64,000 nt of DNA from Phycisphaerales bacterium (GTDB lineage Bacteria > Planctomycetota > UBA1135 > UBA2386): contig JADCJE010000047.1 of NCBI GenBank assembly GCA_020247305.1, positions 62,001 to 126,000 on the forward strand, written 5' to 3'. Positions 25,365-33,869 of the stretch are shown here, piece after piece (within the stretch, counting starts at the first letter, position 1; the number at the start of each line of letters is the position of its first letter). A program made the position numbers and the translations under genes. A model generated the notes under the pieces. It searched no databases. It had not been told where the DNA came from and saw nothing but the letters and a program-made list of their open reading frames with translations.

Positions 25365-27473
25365 ATGCACCGATCGCTCCCGTCCTTCCTCCTCGTCGTC
25401 CTGGTCGCGCTTGGCGGCGCCGCGCTCGCGGCGCAGAACCCGAGCGCGCAGTTCGTCACCGAGTTCAACCAGGCGTTCGGCATCAACGACGACAAGCAGG
25501 TCGACAAGGCGGTCAAGCGCGCGCCCAACGACGCCTTGCTCTACTACGAGCTCGTCTACTGGGACAAAGACGCCGGCAAGGACGAAGGCGCGGTCAAGGT
25601 GCTGGCGCTGAAGTCGTCGTGGTCGCGCCTCTTCGAGGGCAGCGACACGGTCGAGCAGCTCGATCGCTGGCTGTCGGGCTCGACGTCCCCGGTGCGCGAG
25701 CAACTCGCCAAGATCCGGACGAGCTCGGGGAAGCTCTACCGCGTCTACGCCGACGAGATCGCCAAGGGCCTGGAGAAGGCGGCGTACCTCGACACGATGC
25801 AGAAGTTCACCGAGCTGGCGCGGCAGGCCGAGTCGATCGGCCACATGCTGGAGATCTCGTCGCTCTGGGGCTTCGCCAGCGTTGTCGGCAGCAAGATGCC
25901 GGAGAAGTCGCTGACCGAGCGCCGCGACGTGGTGTTCGCCACCGAGCAGATGCTGGCGGCGCGGCGCAACTGGAAGTTCACCTTCGACGACCACTTCATC
26001 CGCAGCGCGGAGTGGGCCAAGCACGAGGCCGGCAAGATCGCCGACGCCGAGAAGGCGGGCGACAAGCGCAAGTCCGAGGGCTACGGCGCCGACGCCAAGG
26101 GCGTCGACGCGCTGACCATGCCGGGCGTGGCGGCGCAGGTGATTCCGCTGAAGTTCGAGGCGCTCGCCGGCTGGGACGAACTCGACTATGGCAGCAAGGG
26201 TGGCCCGGTGCCGCCGTTCTGGTGGATGGCGTCGACGACCAAGGTCGGCACCAGCGGCAAGCTCGGCTGGTTCCGCGCCAAGGACCTGCACCTGCACCGC
26301 ACTGCGGCGGCGAAGTTCGCGATCGGCTTCGACCCGACCGACGCCAAGGACGCGACGGAGGTCGACGCCACGACGAAGGGCAAGGTCAGCACGATCTGGC
26401 TCGACGCCGAGAAGAAGCGCCCGTACGCGATGGTCTTCTGGGTCGGCAGCGACCGCCAGTTCGTCAACGAGGCCGAGTGCAACGTCGCCCCTGGCGACGA
26501 GGTCGCCAACGTCTACTACCGCAGCGCGGCGAGCTGGAAGGCGCAGGTGGGGGCCGACACGATCACCCTCTACGACGACAGCTGCGACGGCAATCCGGGC
26601 GGCGCCAAGCCGTACGACGCCGAGTTCCGGTCGCCGCTGGTCGGCGAGCACGACGCCGACAAGGCGACGCTGGCGCCGTTGTTCGACTCGATGCGCGTCG
26701 GCAAGGGGCCGCGCGTGCCGTACTCGGAGTTCGTCAAGCTGTCGACCGGCTGGGTCCACCTCGCGAAGCAGAACGGCGACGCGGTCGCCATGCGCCCGCT
26801 CAATCCCGAGTACTTCAAGACCGGCAAGGTCAAGCTGACCTGGAACGGTCCGAAGCCGACGGCGCCCGTGCAGCTGGTCGTGCAGGGCAGCGGCGACTTC
26901 GCCGCGGCGCTGTTCGACGTCGCGGGCGGCAAGGAGGTCGAGCTGCCGGCCGGCGACTATCAGGTCGTCTGGGGGCGCATGCTGATCGGCAAGGCCCCGC
27001 GCGTGCAGGCGGCGACGATCCAGGCCGGCGCCAGCAAGCCGTTCACGGTCGAAGCCGGCAAGACGTTCGAGCTCAAGATGGGCGGCCCGTTCGAGCTGGC
27101 CTGGAACCGCCGCGGCGACGACACGGCGACGGTCGACGCGCTCAAGATCCTGCTCAAGGAGTCGTCGGGATGCGTCTTCACCGAGTGGCACGGCGTCAAC
27201 CTCGCGTGCGAGGTCCTCGCCGCCAAGGAGGCGGACGGCAAGGGGGCCAAGGTCGTCGGCAAGTTCGTGCGCTTCGCCGACCCCGAGCTCGTCAACATGG
27301 CCGCGACGGCGCACAACCAGATCGGCCTGCTGGCGGCGTCGTTCCCGATGCCCGAGGGCTACAAGGGCGGTGAGCTCAAGCTGCAGGTCAAGCTGCCGGC
27401 GCCGGGCATGAAGCTGTCGCTGCAGATCAAGAAGCACCCGCTGTTCGGCGACGTGAAGTCGGCGTGGCAGTGA
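25365..27473 (+). CDS. Large secreted protein of unknown function
   Basis: A 702-residue exported protein. The signal peptide ends near ALA|AQN (about residue 23). The next 230 residues are helical and Lys-rich (KQVDKAVKRAPNDALLYYELVYWDKDAGK). A central part around 260-480 contains repeated Trp/Asp phrases (PPFWWMASTTKVG, TIWLDAEKKRPYAM, TLYDDSCDGNPGG), and beta-rich stretches follow (VELPAGDYQVVWG, FELKMGGPFELAW). The TLYDDSCDG loop looks like a metal site. No known family recognised. A -10-like TAGCAT lies 24 bases upstream. It stands alone between the rhomboid gene and serS. Confidence 0.65.
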   Translation: MHRSLPSFLLVVLVALGGAALAAQNPSAQFVTEFNQAFGINDDKQVDKAVKRAPNDALLYYELVYWDKDAGKDEGAVKVLALKSSWSRLFEGSDTVEQLDRWLSGSTSPVREQLAKIRTSSGKLYRVYADEIAKGLEKAAYLDTMQKFTELARQAESIGHMLEISSLWGFASVVGSKMPEKSLTERRDVVFATEQMLAARRNWKFTFDDHFIRSAEWAKHEAGKIADAEKAGDKRKSEGYGADAKGVDALTMPGVAAQVIPLKFEALAGWDELDYGSKGGPVPPFWWMASTTKVGTSGKLGWFRAKDLHLHRTAAAKFAIGFDPTDAKDATEVDATTKGKVSTIWLDAEKKRPYAMVFWVGSDRQFVNEAECNVAPGDEVANVYYRSAASWKAQVGADTITLYDDSCDGNPGGAKPYDAEFRSPLVGEHDADKATLAPLFDSMRVGKGPRVPYSEFVKLSTGWVHLAKQNGDAVAMRPLNPEYFKTGKVKLTWNGPKPTAPVQLVVQGSGDFAAALFDVAGGKEVELPAGDYQVVWGRMLIGKAPRVQAATIQAGASKPFTVEAGKTFELKMGGPFELAWNRRGDDTATVDALKILLKESSGCVFTEWHGVNLACEVLAAKEADGKGAKVVGKFVRFADPELVNMAATAHNQIGLLAASFPMPEGYKGGELKLQVKLPAPGMKLSLQIKKHPLFGDVKSAWQ

Positions 27474-27520
27474 GGCCACAGCGGCCGCGGCTCAACGCTG
27501 GCCGCGGCCCGGTGACGGGC

Positions 27521-27526
27521 TAGACT
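27521..27526 (+). promoter_or_regulatory. -10-like element directly before serS
   Basis: TAGACT ends 9 bases before the serS ATG. If it is used, transcription would start almost at the start codon, giving a leaderless or near-leaderless mRNA. No good -35 seen. Confidence 0.38.
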
Positions 27527-27535
27527 CCGGCCCCC

Positions 27536-28825
27536 ATGCTGGACCTCAAGTTGTTGCGCGAGAACCCCGACGCCGTGCGGGCGGGGGCGATGAAGAAGCG
27601 GATGCCCGACCGCGCCGCGGCGGTCGACCGGGCGCTGGCGGTCGACGTCGAGCTGCGCGCGATGCTGCCCAAGCTCGACGCCATGCGCAGCGAGCAGAAG
27701 AGCGCCGGCAAGGAGATGGGCAAGCTCGGCCCCGCCGAGCGCGAGGCGTTCCTGGCCAAGCAGAAGGAGCGCAAGGTCGAGCTGCAGGCCCTGGAGGAGA
27801 AGGAGAAGCGCCTGCGCGCCGACCTCGACGCGCAGCTGGCGCTGATCCCCAACGTCCCGGACGCGGACGTGCCCGAGGGCAAGGACGACACCGAGAACGT
27901 GGAGGTGCGGCGGTGGGGCACGGTGCGCGACTTCGGCTTCCAGCCGAAGCCCCACTACGAGCTCGGCGAGGCCCAGGGCTGGCTCGACTTCGACCGCGCC
28001 GCGGCGATGGCCGGCTCGCGCAACTACATCCTGTTCGGCGACCTCGCGCTGCTGCACGACGCCGTGCTGCGCTACGCCGTCGATCTGCTGGTCGCGCGCG
28101 GCTTCACGCCGGTCGATCCGCCGCTGCTCGTCCGCGACGCGGCGATGTACGGCACGGGCTTCTTTCCCGGCGGCGAGGAGCAGACGTACCGCTGCGAGAA
28201 GGACGGCCTCAACCTGATCGGCACCAGCGAGGTGCCGGTGACCTCGCTGCACGGCGGCGAGATGTTGGCCGAGGCCGACCTGCCCAAGAAGTACGTCGCG
28301 CGCTCGGCCTGCTTCCGGCGCGAGGCCGGCACCTACGGCAAGGACACGCGGGGCCTTTACCGCGTGCACCAGTTCCAGAAGGTCGAGCAGGTCATCGTCG
28401 ACGTCGCCGACAAGGCGCGCTCGATCCAGCGCCACCAGGAGATCGTCCGCAACGCCGAGGACATGCTGCAGGCGTTCGACCTGCCGTACCGCGTCGTCGC
28501 CGTGTGCGGCGGCGACCTCGGCGTGCCGCAGGCGATGAAGTACGACATCGAGACCTGGATGCCGTCGCGCGGCAACTACGGCGAGACGCACTCGGCGTCG
28601 CGGTTCTACGACTACCAGGCCCGTCGGCTCGACCTGCGGTACCGGCAGAAGGACGGCGGCAAGGCGACGTACTGCCACACGCTGAACAACACGGTGGCCG
28701 CCAGCCCGCGCATCCTGATTCCGCTGCTGGAGAACCACCAGCAGCAGGACGGCACGGTGCGCGTGCCGCCGGCCCTGCAGCCCTACCTCGGCGGCCGCGC
28801 GGTGCTCGGCAAGCCGTTGCGCTGA
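27536..28825 (+). CDS. serS: Seryl-tRNA synthetase
   Basis: A 429-residue class II aminoacyl-tRNA synthetase charging tRNA-Ser. The N-terminal antiparallel coiled-coil arm (about 35-105) recognises the long variable arm. Motif 2 is ACFRREAGTYGKDTRGLYRVHQF with QKVEQ, and motif 3 includes NNTVAASPRILIPLLENHQ. The N-terminus MLDLKLLRENPDAV is canonical. Length matches the family. Confidence 0.97.
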   Translation: MLDLKLLRENPDAVRAGAMKKRMPDRAAAVDRALAVDVELRAMLPKLDAMRSEQKSAGKEMGKLGPAEREAFLAKQKERKVELQALEEKEKRLRADLDAQLALIPNVPDADVPEGKDDTENVEVRRWGTVRDFGFQPKPHYELGEAQGWLDFDRAAAMAGSRNYILFGDLALLHDAVLRYAVDLLVARGFTPVDPPLLVRDAAMYGTGFFPGGEEQTYRCEKDGLNLIGTSEVPVTSLHGGEMLAEADLPKKYVARSACFRREAGTYGKDTRGLYRVHQFQKVEQVIVDVADKARSIQRHQEIVRNAEDMLQAFDLPYRVVAVCGGDLGVPQAMKYDIETWMPSRGNYGETHSASRFYDYQARRLDLRYRQKDGGKATYCHTLNNTVAASPRILIPLLENHQQQDGTVRVPPALQPYLGGRAVLGKPLR

Positions 28826-28837
28826 TCGTCCGTCGTT

Positions 28838-28853
28838 GCGGACCATTGTCCGC
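28838..28853. terminator. Small dyad between serS and gspJ-like gene
   Basis: GCGGAC (28838-28843) and GTCCGC (28848-28853) form a perfect 6-bp stem with a CATT loop in the 72-bp gap between converging genes. Possible bidirectional terminator. Confidence 0.4.
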
Positions 28854-28897
28854 GCAGTGCGTGCTCGAGAACTCGTCGGCGAGCGTTGCGCGCGCGC

Positions 28898-29992
28898 TCA
28901 GCGGCGACCGCCGCCGCCGCCCGCGCCGCCGAACAGGCCGCCCAGGCCGCCGCCGCCCTGGCCGCCGCCGATGCGGCCGAAGAGCTGGCTCGGGTCGAAG
29001 CCCGGGGGCAGTCCGCCGGGCACTCCCGGCGTGCCGGTGGCCGTGCCGCCGCGTCCCGGTCGTCCGCCGCCAGGGCCGAGCGGGCCGTCCGGACCGAAGC
29101 GCCCGACCGTCGTCGTCGTGGTCGCGCCATCGCCTTTGCCGCCGCGACCGTCGCCGGCGAGTAGGCCGCCGCCCGCGCCCGCCGGTCCGCCCGGGCCCGC
29201 CGGACCTGCGGGGCCGCCGGCGCCACCGCCGGCCCCCTGGGCCTCCGGCTCCGGCGGGAACACGGGGATGCGCGACGAGCCGTTGGCAAGGGCGCTCTGC
29301 ATGCGCTGGTCGAACACGATATGGCGCACGTAGGTCTTGTCGGCGCCCTCGAAGTCCTCGACCTCGACGCTGCCTTCGCCGCGCTTGCGCTCGATCACGA
29401 ACTCGATCTTGATGCGCGCCGGCAGCGCGTCCTCGACCGCGCTGTCCCACTCCTGCTCCTCGATCGCGGTCGCGCCCAGCGTCCGGTAGTAGCCGATGTG
29501 GAAGCTCTTGATGCGGTCGTGCACCAGTTGGAACGAGCCCTGCGTCAGCAGGTCGTCGTCGACCATCGGGTCCTCGCGGCGCCACAGCTCGAAGCAGTCG
29601 CGGAAGCGGGGGTTGGGCTTGAACCAGTAGCCGACCTCGCAGATCGACGGCTTGCGCGGCACGCTCTGCAGGTCGAGCACGAAGCCGACGGCGTCGGTCG
29701 TGGTCAGGAAGTCCATCCGGTCGGCTTCCTGGCCGCCGACGTCCATGTCGCGGCCGCGGAAGACGGCGTTGTTGCCGACGTTGAAGGTCCAGATGCCCTG
29801 CAGGTCGCGCTCGATGAGGTTGAGGATGCGCGGGCCGGCCTCGGTCGACTCGGCGAGGTCGTCGACCGTGTCGCGCGCCTCGAGCAGGGTCAGGAACGTG
29901 GTGCCGACCGTCAGCATGATGACCGAGGTCAGGAAGACGGCGAGCAGCGCCTCGATCAGCGTGAAGCCGCGTGCGTGGGGTGTCTGCCGCAT
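28898..29992 (-). CDS. Prepilin-type protein, GspJ-like, with Gly-rich tail
   Basis: A 364-residue type II secretion minor pseudopilin. The prepilin peptidase site is G|FTLIEALLAV with the conserved Glu at +5, and a hydrophobic helix follows. The next 230 residues (ILNLIERDLQGIW, FELWRREDP, RIKSFHIGYY, PARIKIEFVIERK) fit GspJ, which caps the pseudopilus. The last 100 residues are almost only Gly/Pro/Ala, unlike normal GspJ (about 200 residues in all). Its ATG lies 2 bases after the GspI-like stop. It is the last gene of the G-H-I-J set. Confidence 0.8.
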   Translation of the reverse strand: MRQTPHARGFTLIEALLAVFLTSVIMLTVGTTFLTLLEARDTVDDLAESTEAGPRILNLIERDLQGIWTFNVGNNAVFRGRDMDVGGQEADRMDFLTTTDAVGFVLDLQSVPRKPSICEVGYWFKPNPRFRDCFELWRREDPMVDDDLLTQGSFQLVHDRIKSFHIGYYRTLGATAIEEQEWDSAVEDALPARIKIEFVIERKRGEGSVEVEDFEGADKTYVRHIVFDQRMQSALANGSSRIPVFPPEPEAQGAGGGAGGPAGPAGPGGPAGAGGGLLAGDGRGGKGDGATTTTTVGRFGPDGPLGPGGGRPGRGGTATGTPGVPGGLPPGFDPSQLFGRIGGGQGGGGLGGLFGGAGGGGGRR

Positions 29993-29994
29993 GG

Positions 29995-30726
29995 TCAGCG
30001 TTCTCCTGTGCCGGATGCCGCGCCGCCGGGGTTGCCGCCCGGCGAACCGCCTGCTGCGCCGCCGGCGCCGCCCGCGCCGTTCTCGCCGTTCGCCTGCGCC
30101 AGCCGCTCGGCCTCCTCGGGCGTGCGCCCGGAGAGCGCCAGCGTCGACAGGCGCGCCTTGATCACCAGCGTGTCCTGCTGGCCTTCGTACTCCGGATCGA
30201 GCTTGGGGAAGTACACGGCGACCGCGACGACCTCGAACTTGGTCGGGCTCGGCGCCTCGGTCTGCAAGCGGAGCGCGGCGTCCTGTTCCTCGGCGATGCG
30301 CTGCTCGGTGTACTCGGTGGCGCTCAGGCCGCGCGACTGCGCGCGCCGGAAGTCCTCGCGGTTGCGCTGCCAGTCGTTGCGCTCGCCCGCCGTCTCGTCG
30401 CCGCTGGCGGCTTCGGAGGCGATCTGCGACTCCAGGTCGGCCACGGCGCCTTCGCCGATGACGACCTTGTACGAGAAGCCGGGGTACTTCTCCTCCAGCG
30501 ACACCGCCTCGCCCGAGACCGGCGGCGTCTCGCGGGCGCCGGCGCGCAGCACCGACATCGTCTCCTCGGCGATCTCGCGGGCGAGGCGCCAGTTGCGCGC
30601 CCGCGTGGCGTCGACCAGCGCGGTGGTGCGGATGCCGATGAAGCTGATGACGATCATCGACACGATGCCGAGGGCGACCAGCGCTTCGATCAGCGTGAAG
30701 CCGCGCTCGTCGCGGGCGGTCGCCAT
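29995..30726 (-). CDS. Prepilin-type protein, GspI-like
   Basis: A 243-residue pseudopilin. It starts MATARDERG|FTLIEALVALGIVS, a classical prepilin leader and helix. The remainder is longer than the usual GspI (about 120 residues), with a polar helix-rich insert (ERNDWQRNREDFRRAQSRG) and a strand KFEVVAVAVYFP. It ends in a Gly/Ala/Asn-rich tail like that of its GspJ-like neighbour. The start is 2 bases after the GspH-like stop (TGA-CC-ATG), the same junction as between the I- and J-like genes. Confidence 0.75.
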   Translation of the reverse strand: MATARDERGFTLIEALVALGIVSMIVISFIGIRTTALVDATRARNWRLAREIAEETMSVLRAGARETPPVSGEAVSLEEKYPGFSYKVVIGEGAVADLESQIASEAASGDETAGERNDWQRNREDFRRAQSRGLSATEYTEQRIAEEQDAALRLQTEAPSPTKFEVVAVAVYFPKLDPEYEGQQDTLVIKARLSTLALSGRTPEEAERLAQANGENGAGGAGGAAGGSPGGNPGGAASGTGER

Positions 30727-30728
30727 GG

Positions 30729-31307
30729 TCAGAACGCCCCTTCGCCGAGCACCGGCGGCAGCGGTTTCTCGCCCGTCTCCGACTCGAAGGTGTCGGCCCG
30801 GCCCGAGAGGCCGTGGATGCGCAGCGTCCACGTGCGCATTGGCTGCGACTTGAGGTGCAGCACCAGCACCTGGTCGCCCGTGAAGCCGTACTCGTCGAAC
30901 GCGACGCGGTAGAGGCCCTTCTGCGCGAGGCCGCTCTTGCCGTCGCCGGCGCCCGCGAAGCCCACGTCCTCCTCGAGTTCGACCCAATCGTCCGGCCGCT
31001 CGACCAGCGTCGACTCGTCCTCGTCGCGGGTCAGTCGCTGTTCGGGCGGATAGACGAGCCGCCAGATGCCGCGGTCGAGGTCGAACTCGGCCGCCATGCG
31101 CTTGCCCTGGATGCGCGCTTCGCTGCGCGCCCACTCCAGCTCGCTGCGGATGCGCACGCCGCTGCCGCGCAGGCGGGCGGCCGGCACGAGCGCGCCGAGG
31201 TTGGGCAACACGATCGCGAACAGCAACCCGACGACCACCAGGGTCGCCAGCAGCTCGACGAGCGTGAAGCCGTCGGCTGCGCGCTGCTGTCCGGGCCGTG
31301 TCGCCAC
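30729..31307 (-). CDS. Prepilin-type protein, GspH-like
   Basis: A 192-residue pseudopilin with leader G|FTLVELLATLVVVGLL and the downstream SELEWARSEARIQGKRM helix typical of GspH/FimT. In that family this segment precedes the beta-sandwich (FDLDRGIWRLVYPP, YGFTGDQVLVLHL). Second gene of the cluster, 6 bases after gspG. Its C-terminus reads GEKPLPPVLGEGAF. Confidence 0.78.
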   Translation of the reverse strand: MATRPGQQRAADGFTLVELLATLVVVGLLFAIVLPNLGALVPAARLRGSGVRIRSELEWARSEARIQGKRMAAEFDLDRGIWRLVYPPEQRLTRDEDESTLVERPDDWVELEEDVGFAGAGDGKSGLAQKGLYRVAFDEYGFTGDQVLVLHLKSQPMRTWTLRIHGLSGRADTFESETGEKPLPPVLGEGAF

Positions 31308-31313
31308 GGTCGC

Positions 31314-31733
31314 TCAGTTCTCCTTCTTCAGCTTGCTGGAGACGTCATCGTCGTCGCCCATCTGGCCGTTCGGGCCGGCGCTGACGACCTCCCAGTCGTT
31401 GCGGCTGTTGCCTTCGCGGAGCTCGTAGGCGTTGTCCCAGGGATCCATGGCCAGGTTCTCGATGTACCAGGACTTCTCCCTCTCCTCCTCGCTGGTCAGC
31501 GCGTCGAGGCTGTCCGGCAGGCGGCCCTTGGTCGTGTAGTAGAGCTTGACCGACGCGGCCAGGGAGCTGCAGTTGCTGCGCGCGGTCTGGATGCGCGCCT
31601 CGTCGCTGGCGCCCAGCACGTTGGGCACGACGAGGGTCGCCAGCAGGCCGATGATCACGATCACGACCATGATCTCGACGAGGGTGAAGCCGGACTCGGT
31701 CGGGCGGGGGAGCTGCGGGTGCTTCTGGTTCAT
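31314..31733 (-). CDS. gspG: Major pseudopilin, GspG-like
   Basis: A 139-residue type II secretion major pseudopilin. Leader MNQKHPQLPRPTESG precedes the cleaved, methylated Phe of FTLVEIMVVIVIIGLLATLV. The body has LYYTTKGRLPDSLDAL, DPWDNAYEL and WEVVSAGPNGQMGDDDDV. The last is the calcium-binding loop of GspG. GGGAGGA lies 9 bases upstream of the ATG, directly after a -10-like TACACT. It heads the G-H-I-J operon. No secretin, ATPase or inner-membrane gsp genes are nearby. Confidence 0.9.
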   Translation of the reverse strand: MNQKHPQLPRPTESGFTLVEIMVVIVIIGLLATLVVPNVLGASDEARIQTARSNCSSLAASVKLYYTTKGRLPDSLDALTSEEEREKSWYIENLAMDPWDNAYELREGNSRNDWEVVSAGPNGQMGDDDDVSSKLKKEN

Positions 31734-31749
31734 GTCGTGGGGTCCTCCC

Positions 31750-31755
31750 AGTGTA
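31750..31755 (-). promoter_or_regulatory. -10-like element of the pseudopilin operon
   Basis: On the minus strand TACACT is followed at once by the GGGAGGA ribosome-binding site and the gspG ATG (16 bases between -10 and ATG). It would give a very short leader. No convincing -35. Confidence 0.38.
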
Positions 31756-31862
31756 CCGGCAGCAGGGCGGCCGGAGCATCGGCTTCGACGGCCGCCGAGC
31801 CTTGATCTTCCCGGGCCGTCGGCGCGGTGGCATCGGCCGCGCCGGTTGGGGATGATCCACGC

Positions 31863-33869
31863 ATGCTCGCCGTTCCTCGCTGGTTCGCGGTCTTCGCCCT
31901 GGCCGCCTTCGCATCGGCGCAAGCGCGCCTGACGCCCGAGACGCTCGCGCAGCTGCGCCGCGTCGGCGAACTGGCGCTCAGCCCGGACGGTCGGCACCTG
32001 CTGTACACGGTGCGGACGCCCGACCTCGCGCAGAATCGGAGCGCCGCCGTGGCCTGGCTGCTGCCGACGGCCGCCGGCAGCGCCGCCATCGAGCTCGGCG
32101 CCGGGGCCGCGCCGAACTGGCGCTCGGCGACGGCGTACGCCGTCATGGCGGGCGGCAAGCTGCTGATCCGTTCGCTGCAGACCGACGAGGTGCAGGAACT
32201 CGCCCTGCCCGCCGGGGCCGGCAACGTCGCCTGGTCGCCGGACGGCGCCAACGTGTCGTTCACCCAGGCCGTCGCCGTCGAACCGCCCGTCACCGCGGCG
32301 CACCCCGACCTGCCGAAGGCCAACGCCCGCGCCTACGACCGCCTGTTGGTGCGCCACTGGGACACGTGGAGCGACGGCACGTACAGCCATCTGTTCGTGC
32401 AGCCGGTCGCCGGCGGCGCGCCGCGCGATCTGATGGCGGGGGAGCGCGTGCACACGCCGCTGCCGCCGTTCGGCGGCGGCGAGCAGATCGCATGGTCGCC
32501 CGACGGCCAGGAGCTGTGTTACACGGCCCGGCGCGTGCCGTACCCCGAGGCCAGCACCGACAGTTCGCTGTGGGCGGTGCCTGCGGCGGGCGGGCCCGCG
32601 CGCAACCTCACGCCCGGCATGCCGGGCTACGACCAGGACCCGAGCTACTCGCCCGACGGCCGCTGGATCGCCTTCGGCAGCATGGCCCGGCCCGGCTTCG
32701 AGGCCGACAAGCTGCGGCTGATGCTGCATGAACGGGCGACCGGCAAGAACGTCGAACTGCTGCCCGACTTCGACGCCTCGGCGCACGAACTGCGCTGGAC
32801 CGCCGACGGCAAGCGCCTGTTCTTCACCGTCGAGACGGCGGGCACGACGCAGGTCTACACGACGACGATCGCGGCGCCGAAGGCGACGCCGGTGACCAGC
32901 GGCCAGCACGCGCTCAGCGGCCTGCAGGTCGCGCCGGACGGCCAAACGCTCTACGCGCTGCGCGCGACGATGCTGCGGCCGAACGAGGTCGTGCGCATTG
33001 ACGTCGCGTCCGGCGCGATCACGCCGCTCAGCGACCACAACGGCCCGGTCTTCGCCGGCCTCGAACTGCCGACGTGCGAGGCCGAGTGGTTTCCGGCCAC
33101 CGACGGCAAGCAGGTGCACAGCTGGATCCTGAAGCCGCCCGGCTTCGACCCGGCGAAGCGCCACCCGTTCGTGCTGTTCTGCCAGGGCGGACCGCAGTCG
33201 ATGGTCGGCCAGGCGTTCTCGTTCCGCTGGAACTTCCACCTGATGGCGGCAAAGGGCTACGTCGTCGCCGCCGTCAACCGCCGCGGTCTGCCGGGCTTCG
33301 GCCAGGCGTGGAACGACCAGATCTCGCGCGATTGGGGCGGGCAGGCGATGCGCGACCTGCTCAGCGTGACCGACGCCATGCAGGCGCGGCCCTACGTCGA
33401 CAAGCGCCGCTCGGCCGCCGTCGGCGCGTCGTTCGGCGGCTTCTCCGTCTACTGGCTGATGGGCAACGGCGGCGACCGTTTCGCGGCGATGATCTCGCAC
33501 TGCGGCGTGTTCAACCTGGAGAGCATGTACCTCGCCACCGAGGAACTGTTCTTCGTCGATTGGGACCTCGGCGGCCCGTACTGGAAGTCGCCGGAGGTCG
33601 CCGCCGGCTACCAGAAGCACTCGCCGCACCGCTACGTGCAGAACTGGCGCACGCCGCTGCTGGTCATCCACGGCGAGAAGGACTTCCGCGTGCCGTACGA
33701 CCAAGGCCTGCAGGCGTTCACCGCGGCGCAGGTGCAGGGCGTGCCGAGCCGCCTGTTGGTGTTCCCCGACGAAGGCCACTGGGTGCTGCAGGCGCAGAAT
33801 GGCCTGCTGTGGCAGCGCGAGTTCTTCGGCTGGCTGGAGCGCTGGTGCGGCGAGGGCAAGGCCAAGTGA
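31863..33869 (+). CDS. Secreted S9-family prolyl oligopeptidase-type peptidase
   Basis: A 668-residue exported serine peptidase (DPP IV / acylaminoacyl-peptidase group). Signal peptide with cleavage near ASA|QA (about residue 19). The propeller part shows repeated SPDG phrases (LSPDGRHLLYT, WSPDGQELCY, YSPDGRWIAF). The alpha/beta hydrolase domain carries S523 (GASFGGF), D607 (GEKDFRVPY) and H639 (DEGHW), a complete triad. The start at 31863 gives a normal signal peptide; an in-frame ATG at 31827 would bury it. The stop overlaps the next gene by 4 bases. Confidence 0.92.
   Translation: MLAVPRWFAVFALAAFASAQARLTPETLAQLRRVGELALSPDGRHLLYTVRTPDLAQNRSAAVAWLLPTAAGSAAIELGAGAAPNWRSATAYAVMAGGKLLIRSLQTDEVQELALPAGAGNVAWSPDGANVSFTQAVAVEPPVTAAHPDLPKANARAYDRLLVRHWDTWSDGTYSHLFVQPVAGGAPRDLMAGERVHTPLPPFGGGEQIAWSPDGQELCYTARRVPYPEASTDSSLWAVPAAGGPARNLTPGMPGYDQDPSYSPDGRWIAFGSMARPGFEADKLRLMLHERATGKNVELLPDFDASAHELRWTADGKRLFFTVETAGTTQVYTTTIAAPKATPVTSGQHALSGLQVAPDGQTLYALRATMLRPNEVVRIDVASGAITPLSDHNGPVFAGLELPTCEAEWFPATDGKQVHSWILKPPGFDPAKRHPFVLFCQGGPQSMVGQAFSFRWNFHLMAAKGYVVAAVNRRGLPGFGQAWNDQISRDWGGQAMRDLLSVTDAMQARPYVDKRRSAAVGASFGGFSVYWLMGNGGDRFAAMISHCGVFNLESMYLATEELFFVDWDLGGPYWKSPEVAAGYQKHSPHRYVQNWRTPLLVIHGEKDFRVPYDQGLQAFTAAQVQGVPSRLLVFPDEGHWVLQAQNGLLWQREFFGWLERWCGEGKAK

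Noticed and set aside
28898..29250. G-rich repeat tract that could suggest an array or structured RNA
   Set aside because: It is the in-frame Gly/Pro-rich tail of the GspJ-like protein; no regular spacer-repeat pattern as in CRISPR.
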